A stretch of DNA of 64,000 nt, taken from NCBI GenBank assembly GCA_015680685.1, contig MNCI01023457.1:1279654-1343653 (forward strand). Reading direction: 5' to 3'. The notes beneath the pieces are model-generated. The model had not been told where the DNA came from, did not search any database, and worked only from the letters and a program-made list of their open reading frames with translations. Made by a program: the position numbers and the translations under genes. The stretch comes from Gnetum montanum. Its lineage: Eukaryota; Streptophyta; Gnetopsida; Gnetales; Gnetaceae. The first letter of the stretch is position 1. Every line of letters begins with the position of its first letter. Below, one piece after another: positions 1 through 11,005 of the stretch.

Positions 1-440
1 GAAAATGCATAAGGAAAAAGAAAAAATGCTTTATTTATATGGAATAATATATCTAGGATCATGCTCTAGGTGTTTCTTGGGTTATCTTCCTTCAACATCT
101 ATTCCTTGGAGACTATCTATCATTTCCACCATAGTTAGGCCTATCTTTGATCAAAAGGGGTAATCAATCACCTTTCTATCATACTTCACCCAACACCTAT
201 TACTCACCATTACTAGCTCTTCAACTCCATGTTGATACAACTTCTAATACCCAGGTACAAATAGCTTAGGTCAAACCCCCAAAGGTCATCTTGAGAGGCA
301 TGCTTGTTATTACAACATGCCTTTCAGGTCTTAATTGCAACTTCCTCCTTTTGGGTCTTATTACAATAATTATGACACTTGTTATGAAGAGGCACCATCT
401 TCATTATTGAGTAGCACCATTTAGGAAATGAAACCTAACA
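1..440 (+). repeat. LTR-like repeat, copy A (3' part)
   Basis: This segment aligns along its whole length with 44080-44505 in the same orientation. Shared blocks include the words around GTTATCTTCCTTC, ACCCAGGTACAAATA against TCCTAGGTATAAATA, and GACACCATCTTCATTA. Both copies stop being similar after ...TAACA, which would suit an LTR end in CA. The other copy has a TATAAATA box at the equivalent place. The start lies outside the window. The element it belonged to is not identified. Confidence 0.55.
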
Positions 441-631
441 ATTATAATGGACTAGTAGATGATGAAATCATACAAGGTAGCATTGATGAATTGAAGGGGG
501 CTATTGACATGTCCAAGTTTTCAATGAATAAGAAGGCTATTGTACTCAAATGAAGAGAAGCTTTTATCACTCATGGAGTGAAGATACATGAGTACTTAAT
601 CCATTGGAAAGATCTTATTTTCATTAATTAA
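437..631 (+). pseudogene. short unidentified coding-like remnant next to the LTR-like repeat
   Basis: A reading frame of about 64 codons follows the repeat end with only one internal stop (TGA, about position 551). It includes the words DELKGAIDMSKF and HGVKIHEYLIHWKDLIF. I do not recognise the family. It could be the start of the internal region of the element whose LTR ends at 440, or chance. Confidence 0.25.
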
Positions 632-699
632 AGATGGCTAGTTTTTTCTTGTTTTCTAGCAAATTGAATTATCTTCATAATATGTAGATTTAGTATGTA

Positions 700-1205
700 T
701 TTGAAGGGTTAAAGAAAATGGAGTGACCCTACTTCACTTTTTATCTTTTCTATCTCTTTTAGTTTATATGCCCAAGATTTTCTTTGTAGTAGAAAGGTCC
801 TTCATCTTAAATTGATATGACCACTAATATTCCAGCTTTAAAATTTCTTGCTATTGATATATCATGCAAGGATCTCTATCAACTCTTAGATACTTAAATA
901 TTAATATGTAAGTATCAAATTTCTTATACCATACCCTAGGGGATTATTTCAACCTATATAAGAATTTTAGCAAATGACATATCATGTTTAACTTTCCTTT
1001 AATCACATAACCTTCATGTTACTGCATTTAGATTTTTTCATCAAAATTTTTACAAATAAAAGTAGTTTTAACATTCATTTGATCAAGTTCAATATCTAAA
1101 CTAGCCATAAAAGATAACATGACTCTTATAGAGGTGAGCTTTAATACTAGTGTAAAAACTTCTTCATAATTAATACCCTCTTTTTGGGATTAGGGAGGTT
1201 TTCAT
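700..1205 (-). pseudogene. Ty1/copia reverse transcriptase fragment
   Basis: The minus-strand frame reads QKEGINYEEVF, then a run ending LDIELDQMNVKTTFI, then HEGYVIKGK and SPRVWYKKFD, and finally KMKDLSTTKKILGI followed by RDRK. These are the successive conserved blocks of plant copia RT: the start of the RVT_2 domain, the VKTAF block, the SPR.WY block, and the start of the region leading to RNase H. The catalytic YVDD block is not visible. There are at least four in-frame stops. Integrase, gag and LTRs of this copy are absent, so it is a 0.5-kb relic. Confidence 0.8.
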
Positions 1206-1756
1206 TATATGTGGAATACATTAATATTTTTGGACTTTTTTAAATTATTAATTTTTTCATCAATGAGTACTAATCATTGCAAAGATTATAATTTTTAGTA
1301 AAATCACTAGATATCTTAAATTAATAATTAGTAATATCTACCATTAAATGGAGATTCATATCATGTCAACTTAAAGAAATTACTTCTATATTTCATGCTA
1401 TATATTAGTACAAACTTCAATAGAGTTAATCTAATACTTCCATGAAAATATTTATTTCACTTCAAAATTTAAAAAAAAATACAAAGAAATCATGTTATAT
1501 TTGCATATTATTCTAAAAAAAAAGTATTGAGACCATCATGTAATACAATATTATGCAAATTTACTCGTAGCCTGTGCACTAGCATTCACATTCTACTACA
1601 ACATGTCCTTAACTATCTAGTTTGCTTTCTTATTTAGGTTACCTTTTTTTTTATCCCTTGTTTTGCTTATTCATGCATAAACCACTAAGCTATTTTTCAC
1701 TATTCTAACTTTAGTATCCTTAGGATTATATATCCATTTACAATCCATCCATTTTT
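1206..1756. other. AT-rich spacer, nothing identified
   Basis: Only A/T homopolymer runs and short low-complexity stretches are seen here. No coding block or repeat pairing elsewhere in the window was found by eye. Confidence 0.5.
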
Positions 1757-4240
1757 CATTTACTCTTGATTCAATTCTATATCTTTTATAATGTCATTTC
1801 TTGATTCAATATTTCTTGCCCTATCCACCCATATAATGTCCACCTCATTTTTGTGTCCTAGACTAATCAAAAGCATCATTCCATTTGTGATATCATAAAA
1901 TGGATTAAATGAATTCTTTGTCCTCCTATTATGTAATCTAACATATGCACATTTTTGTTCCTCCACATGAGTCCCATCAATGTCTAATGTTGGATCCATA
2001 ATATTCTACTAAAAATTTCTTGGCTAGAAAGATTTTATCATAACATCCTCACATAATATGGTGTCCTAAAAAGCATTTAAATTTTCTAAAAGTTTCTTCT
2101 AGTAATTTATTTTTTCCATTAACTTTATCTTATAATTTCCCTAAAGCCCTTCCATCACCTCATCCCATACCTTAATGTGAAATCTAGCACAATTTGTAAT
2201 CATTGTTATGTATTCCGTTTGATCAAATGTTGTATCTAGGACCTTTGGTTCATCTCTAAGAAGAATTGAATGTCTGTTAATAGTTTCCCATAGTTGGAAC
2301 TATCTAGACCAATTTATTTCCCAATATTTCTTTCCTATATCATCACAAGAGTAGCCTTCTTAAGGTAGAATTTAATATAATGAATATGTTGCATTCCAAA
2401 AATATTTCTTACTTGACTTGATATGTATCCTTCAAGAAATTATTTAAATTCATATACCATATTAATGTAATATGGGGTATAGTTTCTTCCATTATCCTTA
2501 TCTATAGCATGATTCATGTTCATAAGCTTTGGTAAATAAATTATATCTTTTTTCCTTGTAGCCATTAAAAGTCTTCTAAAACTTCCATCAATATCCTAAT
2601 GCATATGCTATACTGGAAGAAAGATTAACTCTATAATCTTGAAAATTCTTCTTATTAGAAGTAACAAAAAATAAAGAAAACATATTTATTCTTATTATCT
2701 CCTTCACAGTTATCCATTTGCAAAAAAAGTGTAGCAAGTAATGGCTTAAAATTAGATCTTGGATTAACTTCATTTAAATAATTTAAATCTGTTTACTCTT
2801 TGTGTACTATTGTAAAATTGTTGAGAAGCACTTCTGAAAGTGAGAATCCTTTAGACTTGTATTATCTCTTCATCATATGATCACACTTGTTAATAGGATT
2901 CACCTCCAAATCTCTCAAGCATTTGGACAAATATGTTATGGTAAATTTTGAATCCATCTATGTATAAAATGGACTAAAATGCTTAAAACCTTTATATCCT
3001 TATCCTTTCACTAGAGTTCTTGTAAGAGATATATAAAACATCTTCTTCTTGATAATACTCTTAGGTAAGATTAACAGTTTTTCCAATGAAGTTTTGGATT
3101 TCTCCATTTTATCTTGAATGATGCTTAAGTAATTATTATGCTTCCTTGTCTGTAGATCCCTATAAATATAGTAGTTGTTCCTTTATATAGTTACATTATC
3201 ATAATGATTTTGTAGCTCCCTTTAAATTCTATCTCTCTCCAATGGGTCCTTGGTATATTTCTTTTTCTTATACAATGTATGACAAGTTCTACAAACTAAG
3301 AAGTTATGCTTTTTACTAAAAGTTACATTTGGATAGTATTTTTTGAAAATATTTAATAATTAACTTTTACTAATTGGTGTTAATCTAATATAAGCTAACC
3401 TAGGATTAATGCAATGTTTCAGTAAAATGCATTGACTCATACTCATAGGTAATGTTTTAATAGGTATAGATGTTTCATCCCTCATAACCTATTTACACTC
3501 TAATAGTAATTGGTCATGCATATTGCCAACAACACTCTTGAGAATTGTGATTGTTACAATCTTGCTTAATCTAGGCTTTACCTTTCCAATGTTTTCATGA
3601 TTAAAGAACACATGTCTAAGACCTCTTATAAATCTTAATTTCAAAATATTTTATTGTCCTCACTATATGGATTCCATCCTTGATAACATAATTTGATTCA
3701 AATTTATGCATAATGTATGATCTTCTATCATTACAATTCATCATGGAAATCATTTGTCATGTCTTTCTAATATCTCCTATAGTAATATTTTGCATATAGT
3801 TCTTCTTGTAGAAATTAGCATACATGATGGATAGAAATTTGTTTGGATGGTGAGAGGATCTAGTTCCTAATATTCCTTCTTGTTCTCTATTATTGATATG
3901 ATCTTCCTTCCTCATACTCTTATAATATTTTTTATCTATGAATGCATTGAAGATAGGATGAATTGGCTTACTAATTATAGGATTAACAAATTCAATTTCC
4001 TCCCATACATTTATCTCAGTAGGATTCTCCCTCTATACTATCATTGATAGGATATCCTTAAAGAATAAATAACAATCATGAAAATCTTTATCAGTTGATT
4101 CAATAGAGACACTGATTTCATTATCAAATAGATGAATAATAGAAATATTGGTCCTACAATCTATATCACATCTAAACTTCATTCTATTTTGTCTTCATGA
4201 ATCTACCATAGTATCATCTATCTAAGTTCTATAGATTATC
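1757..4240 (-). pseudogene. decayed gene with a DUF7869-like domain (probable transposon-borne family)
   Basis: The minus strand carries a long collinear coding relic broken by stops and at least two frameshifts. Near 2740-2690 it reads ATLFLQMDNCEGDNKNKYVFF. Shortly after, in another frame, it reads HMHxDIDGSFRRL and then KKDIIYLPKLMN. This matches the QxDN(C)xxxNKN...GHTHxDID signature of the DUF7869 family found in large plant repeat families. The more N-terminal part (about 3240-4200) is well preserved (for example KPIHPIFNAFIDKKYY and RGLRHVFFNHENIGKVKP), but I cannot place it. The C-terminal part (1760-1999) contains CAYVRLHNRRTKN and VDIIWVDRARNIES. Whether it is a mobile element or a host gene family is not decided by the sequence; no terminal repeats were found. 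Confidence 0.6.
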
Positions 4241-4553
4241 CTTGTTGTAAGGAATCCATCTTTTATACATTACTAATTTAACATAACCTTTCTTCTAAAT
4301 AATTTATCATGTCTCTTCTTTATATCATTTTACAAGGGATCCATATCAAATTGCTATAAATCTAAGTGAAAATAAAACAAAAACTTTATTAGTCATGCAT
4401 CACTAGTATTAAATATAATTTTTGAAAATTATGAATCATTGCATACTAAAATAAATTATAAAAATATTTTACATTAATAAGCAAAATCAAAGACATCAAA
4501 ATGAGCATATACAAAATCATCACAATTAGACAAATAAAAATAGAAATTTTTAC
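4241..4553. other. AT-rich spacer up to the gag junction
   Basis: There is no recognisable coding content. Similarity to the gag of the element at the right end of the window begins abruptly near 4554, so a deletion or insertion junction lies here that removed the 5' LTR and the start of that gag. Confidence 0.45.
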
Positions 4554-5353
4554 CATGACATGTTTGGTGATGATAAATCCTTGTTGGCCATTAACAGCAT
4601 GATGCAAATCACAGAGGCAATTAAAATACCCCATAGGCATTGCAAGGAAAGTTGCATCAAAAGGCTTGATATGAATAACATCCCTAAAATTGTAAGAGGC
4701 TATGATTTTGGTCCACAACATCATTTGCAAGCCTTCCATGGTGCTTGCATCTTATCAAACACTGAAAGTGGGTGGAAAAAGATTAAACTCTTTTCTAGGA
4801 TACTAATCGACAAACCCAAAGTGTGGTATAGATCGTTGAAACCAAATTCAATTCATTAGTGGTCCACAATGCTAGAACTATTCAATGAGAAATACCAAAC
4901 CTATGTGAGGTTGTCTAACCTATAGAAATGAATCCAAGGATGGAAAGAAGAGTAACATGAACCCTTGGATATGGCTTTAAATAGATACTATTATTTATTG
5001 AATAAATTTCTAGGCCATGATTTCTCTCAAGAAGAGCAAATTTTCCACATCATAGATGGGTTTCATAGTCAAATGAGAGAGACCCTTGGGATGTATGCTT
5101 AAGGTCAATTATATGAACTAGGAATCCATTAGATCCAAAAGCTAATCGAGTGTGTGGCAAAAGAAGAAGGAGAGTTATGTAAATGAGAGAATGTTGAGAA
5201 ATATCACTAAAACCCAACTCTTCAAATGACAAGGATCTATATCTATGATAAGGAAAAAGAGTTAGCTCTTAATGAGATGATTTCACAACAAACCTTGTGA
5301 ATAGAAAAGTCTATCAATGAGCTTGAAGCAAGGTTAGATAAGATTTTGGAATG
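4554..5353 (+). pseudogene. Ty3/gypsy-type gag, part 1 (interrupted by a nested element)
   Basis: The frame contains RLDMNNIPKIVRGYD, HHLQAFHGAC and KVWYRSLKP, then LELFNEKYQTY and ETLGMYA. It parallels block by block the gag at 62938-63700 (RLDMNNIP against CLDMNNIP, HLQAFHGAC against HLQAFHDAC, LFNEKYQ in both). The WY block and flanks are typical of the retrotransposon gag domain. About nine in-frame stops occur, mostly explainable by single transitions from CAA, CGA or TGG. The frame stops at the target duplication GAATG, where the 19-kb element is inserted, and resumes at 24373. Confidence 0.8.
5349..5353. repeat. target site duplication, left copy (GAATG)
   Basis: GAATG directly precedes the left LTR (TG...) and is repeated directly after the right LTR (...CA) at 24368-24372. 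A 5-bp duplication is the size made by Ty3-type integrases. It proves that the two LTRs belong to one insertion. Confidence 0.9.
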
Positions 5354-6952
5354 TGTACTAACCTAAATTGTCAGTGTAAGGCTGGAAGGGAAATAGACAC
5401 TAAAAGATCATTGGGCATGCATAGTTGACCCTACCTTCACTTGAGGGCAAGCTGGAAAAGAGAACAAAGGCAGAGTGCCTTGGATGGTTTGCACACAAAT
5501 CATCCAAGGACTTCCCCAATTGTAAGCTATGGCTAGCACTAGGGTTATCGTAAATGGTGTCTTAAAATGTGAACAGTGCACGTAAAATGTAAATAGGATT
5601 GTAAACAGAATATAAGTAGAACGTAAATAGAATGTAGTAAGTAGAATGTAAAAAAAATGTAAACTAAATATAAAAAAAAGTAAATGGAAATAATGATTGG
5701 CTGGAAAAAATGAACTGAATTGTATTGCTTAGAAAAGATGTGCACTGGGCAAAGCGTAGCTGCACGTGTGGATGGCAGGTCAAACACCTACCCCTAGGGT
5801 GATGTGACATGATGATGTGATGTGATATACATGAGAAGTTCTTAGATGCTAGGAGTCAAGTGTGCTGAGCGCCCAAGGATTTCTGGTCTTCCATAATGTT
5901 CTTAGAATTGCCAGTGTCTCCAATTGCCAAACCCCCAGTTCATGAGAATTAACAGGGTATTTATAGGGTTGGGCCGAACTCAGGTTTGGAATTCAATAAC
6001 GGAATCAATGGCTAAGGGATGAGAGGAAAGAAGATCTCGTGACACATGTCCGGTGGATAGTTGTGCATGAGTTGGATGTGTATCAGCAAGCTCAATTTTT
6101 TACCAGGTACATTGCATTTTACAACTCGTGGGTTACTGAAGCCCATAGGAGTACATACAATTTGGATTGTGAGGGCTTGACAAGCCCACAAATGAAGAGT
6201 TACAATGAAATGAACAACAAGAGAAATTCGACCCCAGCTCACTTGACCATGGATCGACTGATCCATGATGTCATGTCGAGATGTCGATTTGAGGCTATTT
6301 GAGGCATCTCTACCAGGGCTTCTAGCATGAGTTTTCTGGGCTTCAGTGTGTCTTCAGTGTGCATTTTAAGTGGTTTTATGTGAGCATAACTGGTAGTCAC
6401 ACTACAGTCACGCTGGGCAGTCATGCTGGGCATGACCTCAGCGTGACCTGGGCATGACCTCAGCGTGACCTGAGCATGAGTCAAGCTAGGTGTGACTTGA
6501 GTGTGAGTTGGGAAAAATGCAATTTTTGATACCAAATTTTGAATTTTTTTAGGCTTGTTTCTAAGTACAATTATTGCCTACCTGTGTGTGATCTGGATCT
6601 GGAACTTTGATCTTGAATGTGTCTAATTTGGAGCCGTTTTGGGTAGGTCACGCTGGGTTTTGGGTAGGTCACACTGTGGTCACACTGCAGTGTGCCCAAT
6701 AGTGTGACCTAAAAAAACTTGCAATTTTTGACACTGGACACTGAACACTAGAATTTTGAACTTCAAATAATTGACCTCCACCTTTGACTTGATTTTGACA
6801 CTGCTTGGATTTTTTCACATTGAGGGTGAGCAAACTGCCTTGGCCAGGCTGGGTGTGAGCTCAATGCCTTAGCCAAATTTTGCCTTTAGACCTTGCAAAG
6901 GGCTTGAGTTATTTTCATTTCAAAGTGCTAGGCCAAAATTAGTGGTGTTTCA
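5354..6952 (-). repeat. 3' LTR of the 19-kb element
   Basis: Begins TGTACTAACC and ends GTGTTTCA on the plus strand; 1599 bp. It is directly repeated at 22809-24367. On the minus strand a TATAAATA box lies at 5958-5965. The part at about 6376-6510 and 6640-6715 is packed with the word GCGTGACC/GCATGACC and its complement, including a 22-bp unit GGGCATGACCTCAGCGTGAC twice in tandem. Confidence 0.92.
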
Positions 6953-6967
6953 TTGGCCCCTCTTTGT
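6953..6967 (-). other. polypurine tract next to the 3' LTR
   Basis: On the minus strand the sequence directly upstream of the 3' LTR is AACAAAGAGGGGCCAA, a purine-rich run in the position where plus-strand DNA synthesis is primed in LTR retrotransposons. Confidence 0.65.
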
Positions 6968-8154
6968 TGACGTCTGGAGGAATCTACTCGAGAGGTGTCA
7001 ACAAAGAAGTGCAAAACACCATGAACAACCAAGTACCAAGAATTATCCATCAACGCTTGGCTAGATGTCATTGCACCATGTCCAAAAGTACATGGGATCA
7101 GGCAAATGTAGTTTGAGATGCAAGGGGAGGGGATTGGTTGTAATCAGGGAAACCAGGAGTTGGTCAAGGGTGATAATTGTTGTTGGAATTGTGGGAGAGG
7201 AATGATCTCATGCAAATGAGCTATTTCTTTGATCCTTGTCCATAGTCAATGTTTAGCAGACTCAAAGCCAAGATGTAGGAAGTGCGTTCTTTGGAGAAAC
7301 AGGACTCTTATAGAGTGTTTATGGGGCCCATTGTAAACAGCCAAAGCCACGTGATGGTGTGTAATCATGGTCTCTTTGAGACATAAATGTAACTTTTTTC
7401 CAAGACAATTGCCTTCTCACCTGGGGCTTGTATGAGAATGGCCAATAGTCTTTTATTTATGATGTCAATGGGGTCACGAAGACCTTTTCCATGCATTTTT
7501 CTCTTTGACCTTTTTGTTTTCTTTTCTTATTTTTCTTGTTTATTTCTTCTTTCTTTTGTTTTTTCCTTGTTTTGTCTTTTCCTTTTCTTTTATTTTTTCT
7601 CTTTCTCTTTAGTCTTTTTTTTTTTGAAAGAGCTTGCTTTTAGTGCTGTGCTCATTTTTGAGTGCTTTCTTTTTTTGGGTCATGCATCATGTACTATGTT
7701 TTGTGTTGCAACTGCTTAGAGAGTTACAGTGTGCAACAGTATATCAAGAGTTTTGGGGTGAGTAGAATGTATCAAGGGGGTGCAATTGAATAGGATAGGG
7801 GGCATGATGGGGAATAGGGAATGTATCAAGAGTTGAGAATGTACTTATGAACAGTTTCATTAACCCAATTATGTGCATTAGGAAGAATGTGATACCTTGT
7901 TGTCATGATGATGTGCATCTATTCACGAATGCCTCAAGAGTGTCATCCTACAAACATAACTCCAAGAAGACAAGAAAAACACAAATGAATCAGTTAACTA
8001 AACACTTTAAATAAGGAGATGGAGCTACCATGTGCAATTCCTCATAGCAGACAGGGTCATGCACAGCATTAGCCTCATTAGGGTCCATGAGAAAATCATG
8101 TAGCAATTCTTTGTCGGACATGTACAGCCAATTGTAGCAGCACATCTTTTCAAG
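6968..8154 (-). other. 3' non-coding region of the 19-kb element with a long polypurine (minus) tract
   Basis: No coding blocks are visible. Between about 7495 and 7632 the plus strand is almost only C and T; on the element's sense strand this is a 140-base purine tract, far longer than the priming tract next to the LTR. The open frame through it (7432-7719, Phe/Leu/Ser-rich) is a by-product of composition. Confidence 0.5.
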
Positions 8155-8394
8155 TTTTTGCCAGGTCGTTGATGATGTCGCTAGTTTATAGTCTTAGCGG
8201 ACCATTGCAAGTTAGTTTCATGTCATAACCCCTTGGATGGTGCTAATTTAACGTCGTATCAGATGGTGCATTGCTAGTTTATAGTCGTAGCGAACTGTAA
8301 AGAGGCAAATTAGTTTATAGTCTTAGTGGACTCTAGATGCTAGTTTCACATCATGGTGGATAGATGTGGTAGTTTAGTGTCATACCAGATGGAG
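8155..8394. repeat. degenerate repeats of the TAGTTTA..GTC.TA..GGAC word
   Basis: At least five diverged copies of a 35-45-bp unit carry the words TAGTTTATAGTCTTAGCGGAC, TAGTTTATAGTCGTAGCGAAC and TAGTTTAGTGTCATACCAGA. The same word family occurs at 12316-12345 and 18505-18780 inside this element. Confidence 0.7.
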
Positions 8395-8700
8395 CTCTGT
8401 GGTATTAGTTTTAAGTCATGATGCTAGGACTTTCTATGGTATCAGTTTTAAGTCATGATGCTAGAACTAATTTGTGGTATCAGTTTTAAGTCATGATGCT
8501 AGGACTACTCTATGGTATCAGTTTTAAGTCATGATGCCAAGACTAATCTATGATATCAGTTTTAAGTCATGATGCTAGGACTAATCTGTGGTATGAGTTT
8601 TAAGTTATGATGCTAGGACTACTCTGTGGTATCAGTTTTAAGTCATGATGCCAGGACTTCTCTATGGTATCAATTTTAGGTCATGATGCTAGGACTTTCA
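8395..8700. repeat. 38-bp tandem repeat, about 8 copies
   Basis: Units of 37-38 bp, each with GGTATCAGTTTTAAGTCATG followed by ATGCTAGGACT, run head to tail. They end just before the stop of the integrase frame at 8716. The unit shares the GTTTTAAGTCATGATG core with the longer degenerate repeats to its left, so the array probably grew from one of them. Confidence 0.85.
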
Positions 8701-8715
8701 CGTACCTCAAGTTTA

Positions 8716-9838
8716 TCAGACATAGTACTGTTTCAAGTACAAATGGTTTATAGGATTAACGAACTTGTTCCCATTCATATCAGCAAGTTTGAATGCTCCA
8801 TTCTTGTATGCCTTGGTGACTAAGTAAGGTCCTTCCCAATTGGCTGAGAATTTATCTGTGTTCACGTACGACTTTAAGGACTAAGTCTCCTTCTTTAATT
8901 GGGTGCTTATACAGATCGTGTTTATGTCATTTCCATTGTTGTTTCTAGTACCATTCAATTTGATCAAGTGTTCACACACATTCCTCCTCTACCGAATCGA
9001 GGTCAATAATGCACAATTCATTGTTTTGAATTTCATCGAAGAGGTCAGAGAGAGCTATCTGCAATGAGGGAACCTACAATTATAAAGGAAAAATAGCTTC
9101 ATATCCATACACAAGACTATATATATTTTTACCTATGGATGTTTGATGTTTCATCCTGTAAGCCCACAATGTGTAGATTAATTATTCATGCCATTGCTTC
9201 TTGCTGTGATTTAGCATCTTTTTGAGCACCATGATGATAGTTTTTTTTGTAGCCTCCACTTGACCATTACTTTGTGGGTAGTAAGGTGATGAAAATGCAT
9301 GTTTAATGCCCAAACTTTCATAGAAGATTTTAGTATCTACACTATTGAACTGTGGCCCATTGTCGGTAACGATGGTCATTGGAATATCAAAATAGGTCAC
9401 GATATTTTCTATTATGAAAGTGCAAATGTGTTTTGAGGTGGTATTCCTAAGGGGAATGGCTTCTACTCATTTTGTGAAATATTTAGTTGCAATGATAATA
9501 AAGCTATGTCCTACTAAAGATGATGGTGTTATCGGTCCAATTAAGTCTAAACCCCATTTTTGAAATGGCCATGTGATTTGTGCTATATGTAATCTGTTAG
9601 GTGGCACGTGTATTAGATTTCCATGCTTTTGGCAAATGTCACACACTCTTACCTTGGAGATGCATTCATACTCCATGTGTGGCCAGTAATAGCCTATGTG
9701 CCTAATCTTCATTGTCATCACTTTAGGTGCAATGTGCCCTCCACAAAGTCCTTTGTGGACTTGTTCTACGATCGTTTGACCATCGATGCTACTAATGCAC
9801 ATCAACAGAATGCCTTCATAGGATTTGCAAGACAAGGT
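8716..9838 (-). pseudogene. integrase of the 19-kb element
   Basis: It inserts element cDNA into chromosomes. The zinc-binding part shows H...CGGH near the start and CDICQ. The core retains the three acidic residues: Asp in KWGLDLIGP, Asp in VTDNGPQF and Glu in NGQVEATKK. The C-terminal part (about 8720-8860) reads SANWEGPYLVTKAYKNGAFK and NPINHLYLKQYYV, ending at TGA 8716-8718; no chromodomain follows, as expected for Tat. One in-frame stop at 9467 replaces a codon best explained as Trp (TGG to TGA). A frameshift lies near 8890 and further stops lie between 8890 and 9182. It continues in frame from the RNase H region upstream. Confidence 0.88.
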
Positions 9839-9847
9839 ATCTCCTAT

Positions 9848-10480
9848 TCATTCATATTGACAGGAACGTTTCTGTATAGCGTCTTTTTGAGCATTTGTCA
9901 AGTATTGTGGAGGTTCACCTCTTAGAAGGTACTCTTTTATGTCATCGTACCATTCTATTGTGTGTGTTGTACTAACAAATGCTACAGGAATCTCATCAAG
10001 AGTATTAATTATAGGTTTGGCACAACTTGTTATAGAACTAGGCAATGCGTGGAACATTTCGGGTGTCATGTTTAAGGCTAGTGTAGCAAGTGCATCAGCA
10101 ATTATGTTTTTGCTTCTAGGTACATGTTGTATATCCACTTCTACTAGTCACCTGATCAAATATTTGGTCAAATCATAATATGGTTGCAAGTGGAGAGCTT
10201 TACATGTGAACACCTCAGTGACTTAATTAATGACTAATTATGAATCACCTCAAACTACAAGACATGAGATTCCTAAAGTTAATGCTATTTGAAGACCTCG
10301 AAGAAGACCTTCGTACTCCACCACATTATTGGTGCAAGGAAAGGTTAATCGGTAGGTGAAGGGTTGGATTTCTCCAGAGGGATATGTCAAAATGGCTACA
10401 GCACTTCCTCCTCGAGAGTTTGAAGCTCCATCGAAGTAGAGGATTACCTCATAGTTATTAGGTATGGTTTCCACACTATT
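9848..10480 (-). pseudogene. second, archaeal-type RNase H of the Tat element
   Basis: The domain reads VILYFDGASNSRGGSAVAIL with the first catalytic Asp, then CTNNVVEYEGLLRGLQIAL with the Glu, then GDS with the next Asp, and PRSKNIIADALATLA at the end. This order and wording are those of the additional RNase H found between the native RNase H and integrase in Tat elements. It presumably removes genomic RNA and primers during reverse transcription. It is in one frame with RT and integrase and is broken by stops at 10250, shortly after it and at 9848. Confidence 0.85.
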
Positions 10481-11005
10481 AACATTCTCATCTGGGAATT
10501 TGGGGTTTATTGTCATTTGATCGTGTGTTGGCGAGACAGTTAGTTGCATGACTATTGCTTGACCTTTCGTGGAGGATTGAGCGATGTAGTGCAAGTAAAA
10601 CTCTGCGATCATCGCTTTCCACCTAGCTAACCTATTCGACTAGTATATGTTCTGAGTGATGGCACGGAGAACATTATCCTTGCAAATGATGTAAACCTAA
10701 TTACAGAAGAGATAATGTCGCCATTTCTTCAAGGAGAAGATGAGGGTGTGGTATGATTTTTCTACGTCATTGTATCATTGTTCATAGGCAATTAATGTGT
10801 GGCTTAGGTAATATACAAGGATTTTGACTCCATCCTCATGTTTTTCACAAAGCATCAATGCAATGGAGGAATCAGAAGTTGCAAGGTAGATGTAGAAAGG
10901 TTTATCACTTTGTGGAGGATAAATAGTTGGTAGTTGAGCCAACTCTTGTTTTATGTTCTCGAATGCTTCCTAGCATTGTTGAGTCCATTGAAAATGTACA
11001 TTCTC
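10481..11005 (-). pseudogene. native Ty3 RNase H and connection region
   Basis: Downstream of RT in the same frame, the sequence reads WTQQC.EAFENIKQELAQLP, then YIYLATSDSSIALMLCEK and YYLSHTLIAYEQ, then EKSYHTLIFSLKKWRHYL. These are the successive blocks of the RNase H that follows RT in Ty3 elements. Two or more stops interrupt it. The following AEFYLHYIAQSSTKGQA links to the second RNase H. In Tat elements this native domain is often degenerate; here the first acidic position is Asp in LATSDS. Confidence 0.78.

Noticed and set aside
6012-6535. Open frames of 84-98 codons in the LTR of the 19-kb element
   Set aside because: They run in both directions, are not kept in the other LTR copy, and have no domain; LTR shadows.
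7432-7719. 95-codon Phe/Leu-rich open frame, membrane-protein-like
   Set aside because: It is produced by a pyrimidine-only tract in the non-coding 3' part of the element; no other support.
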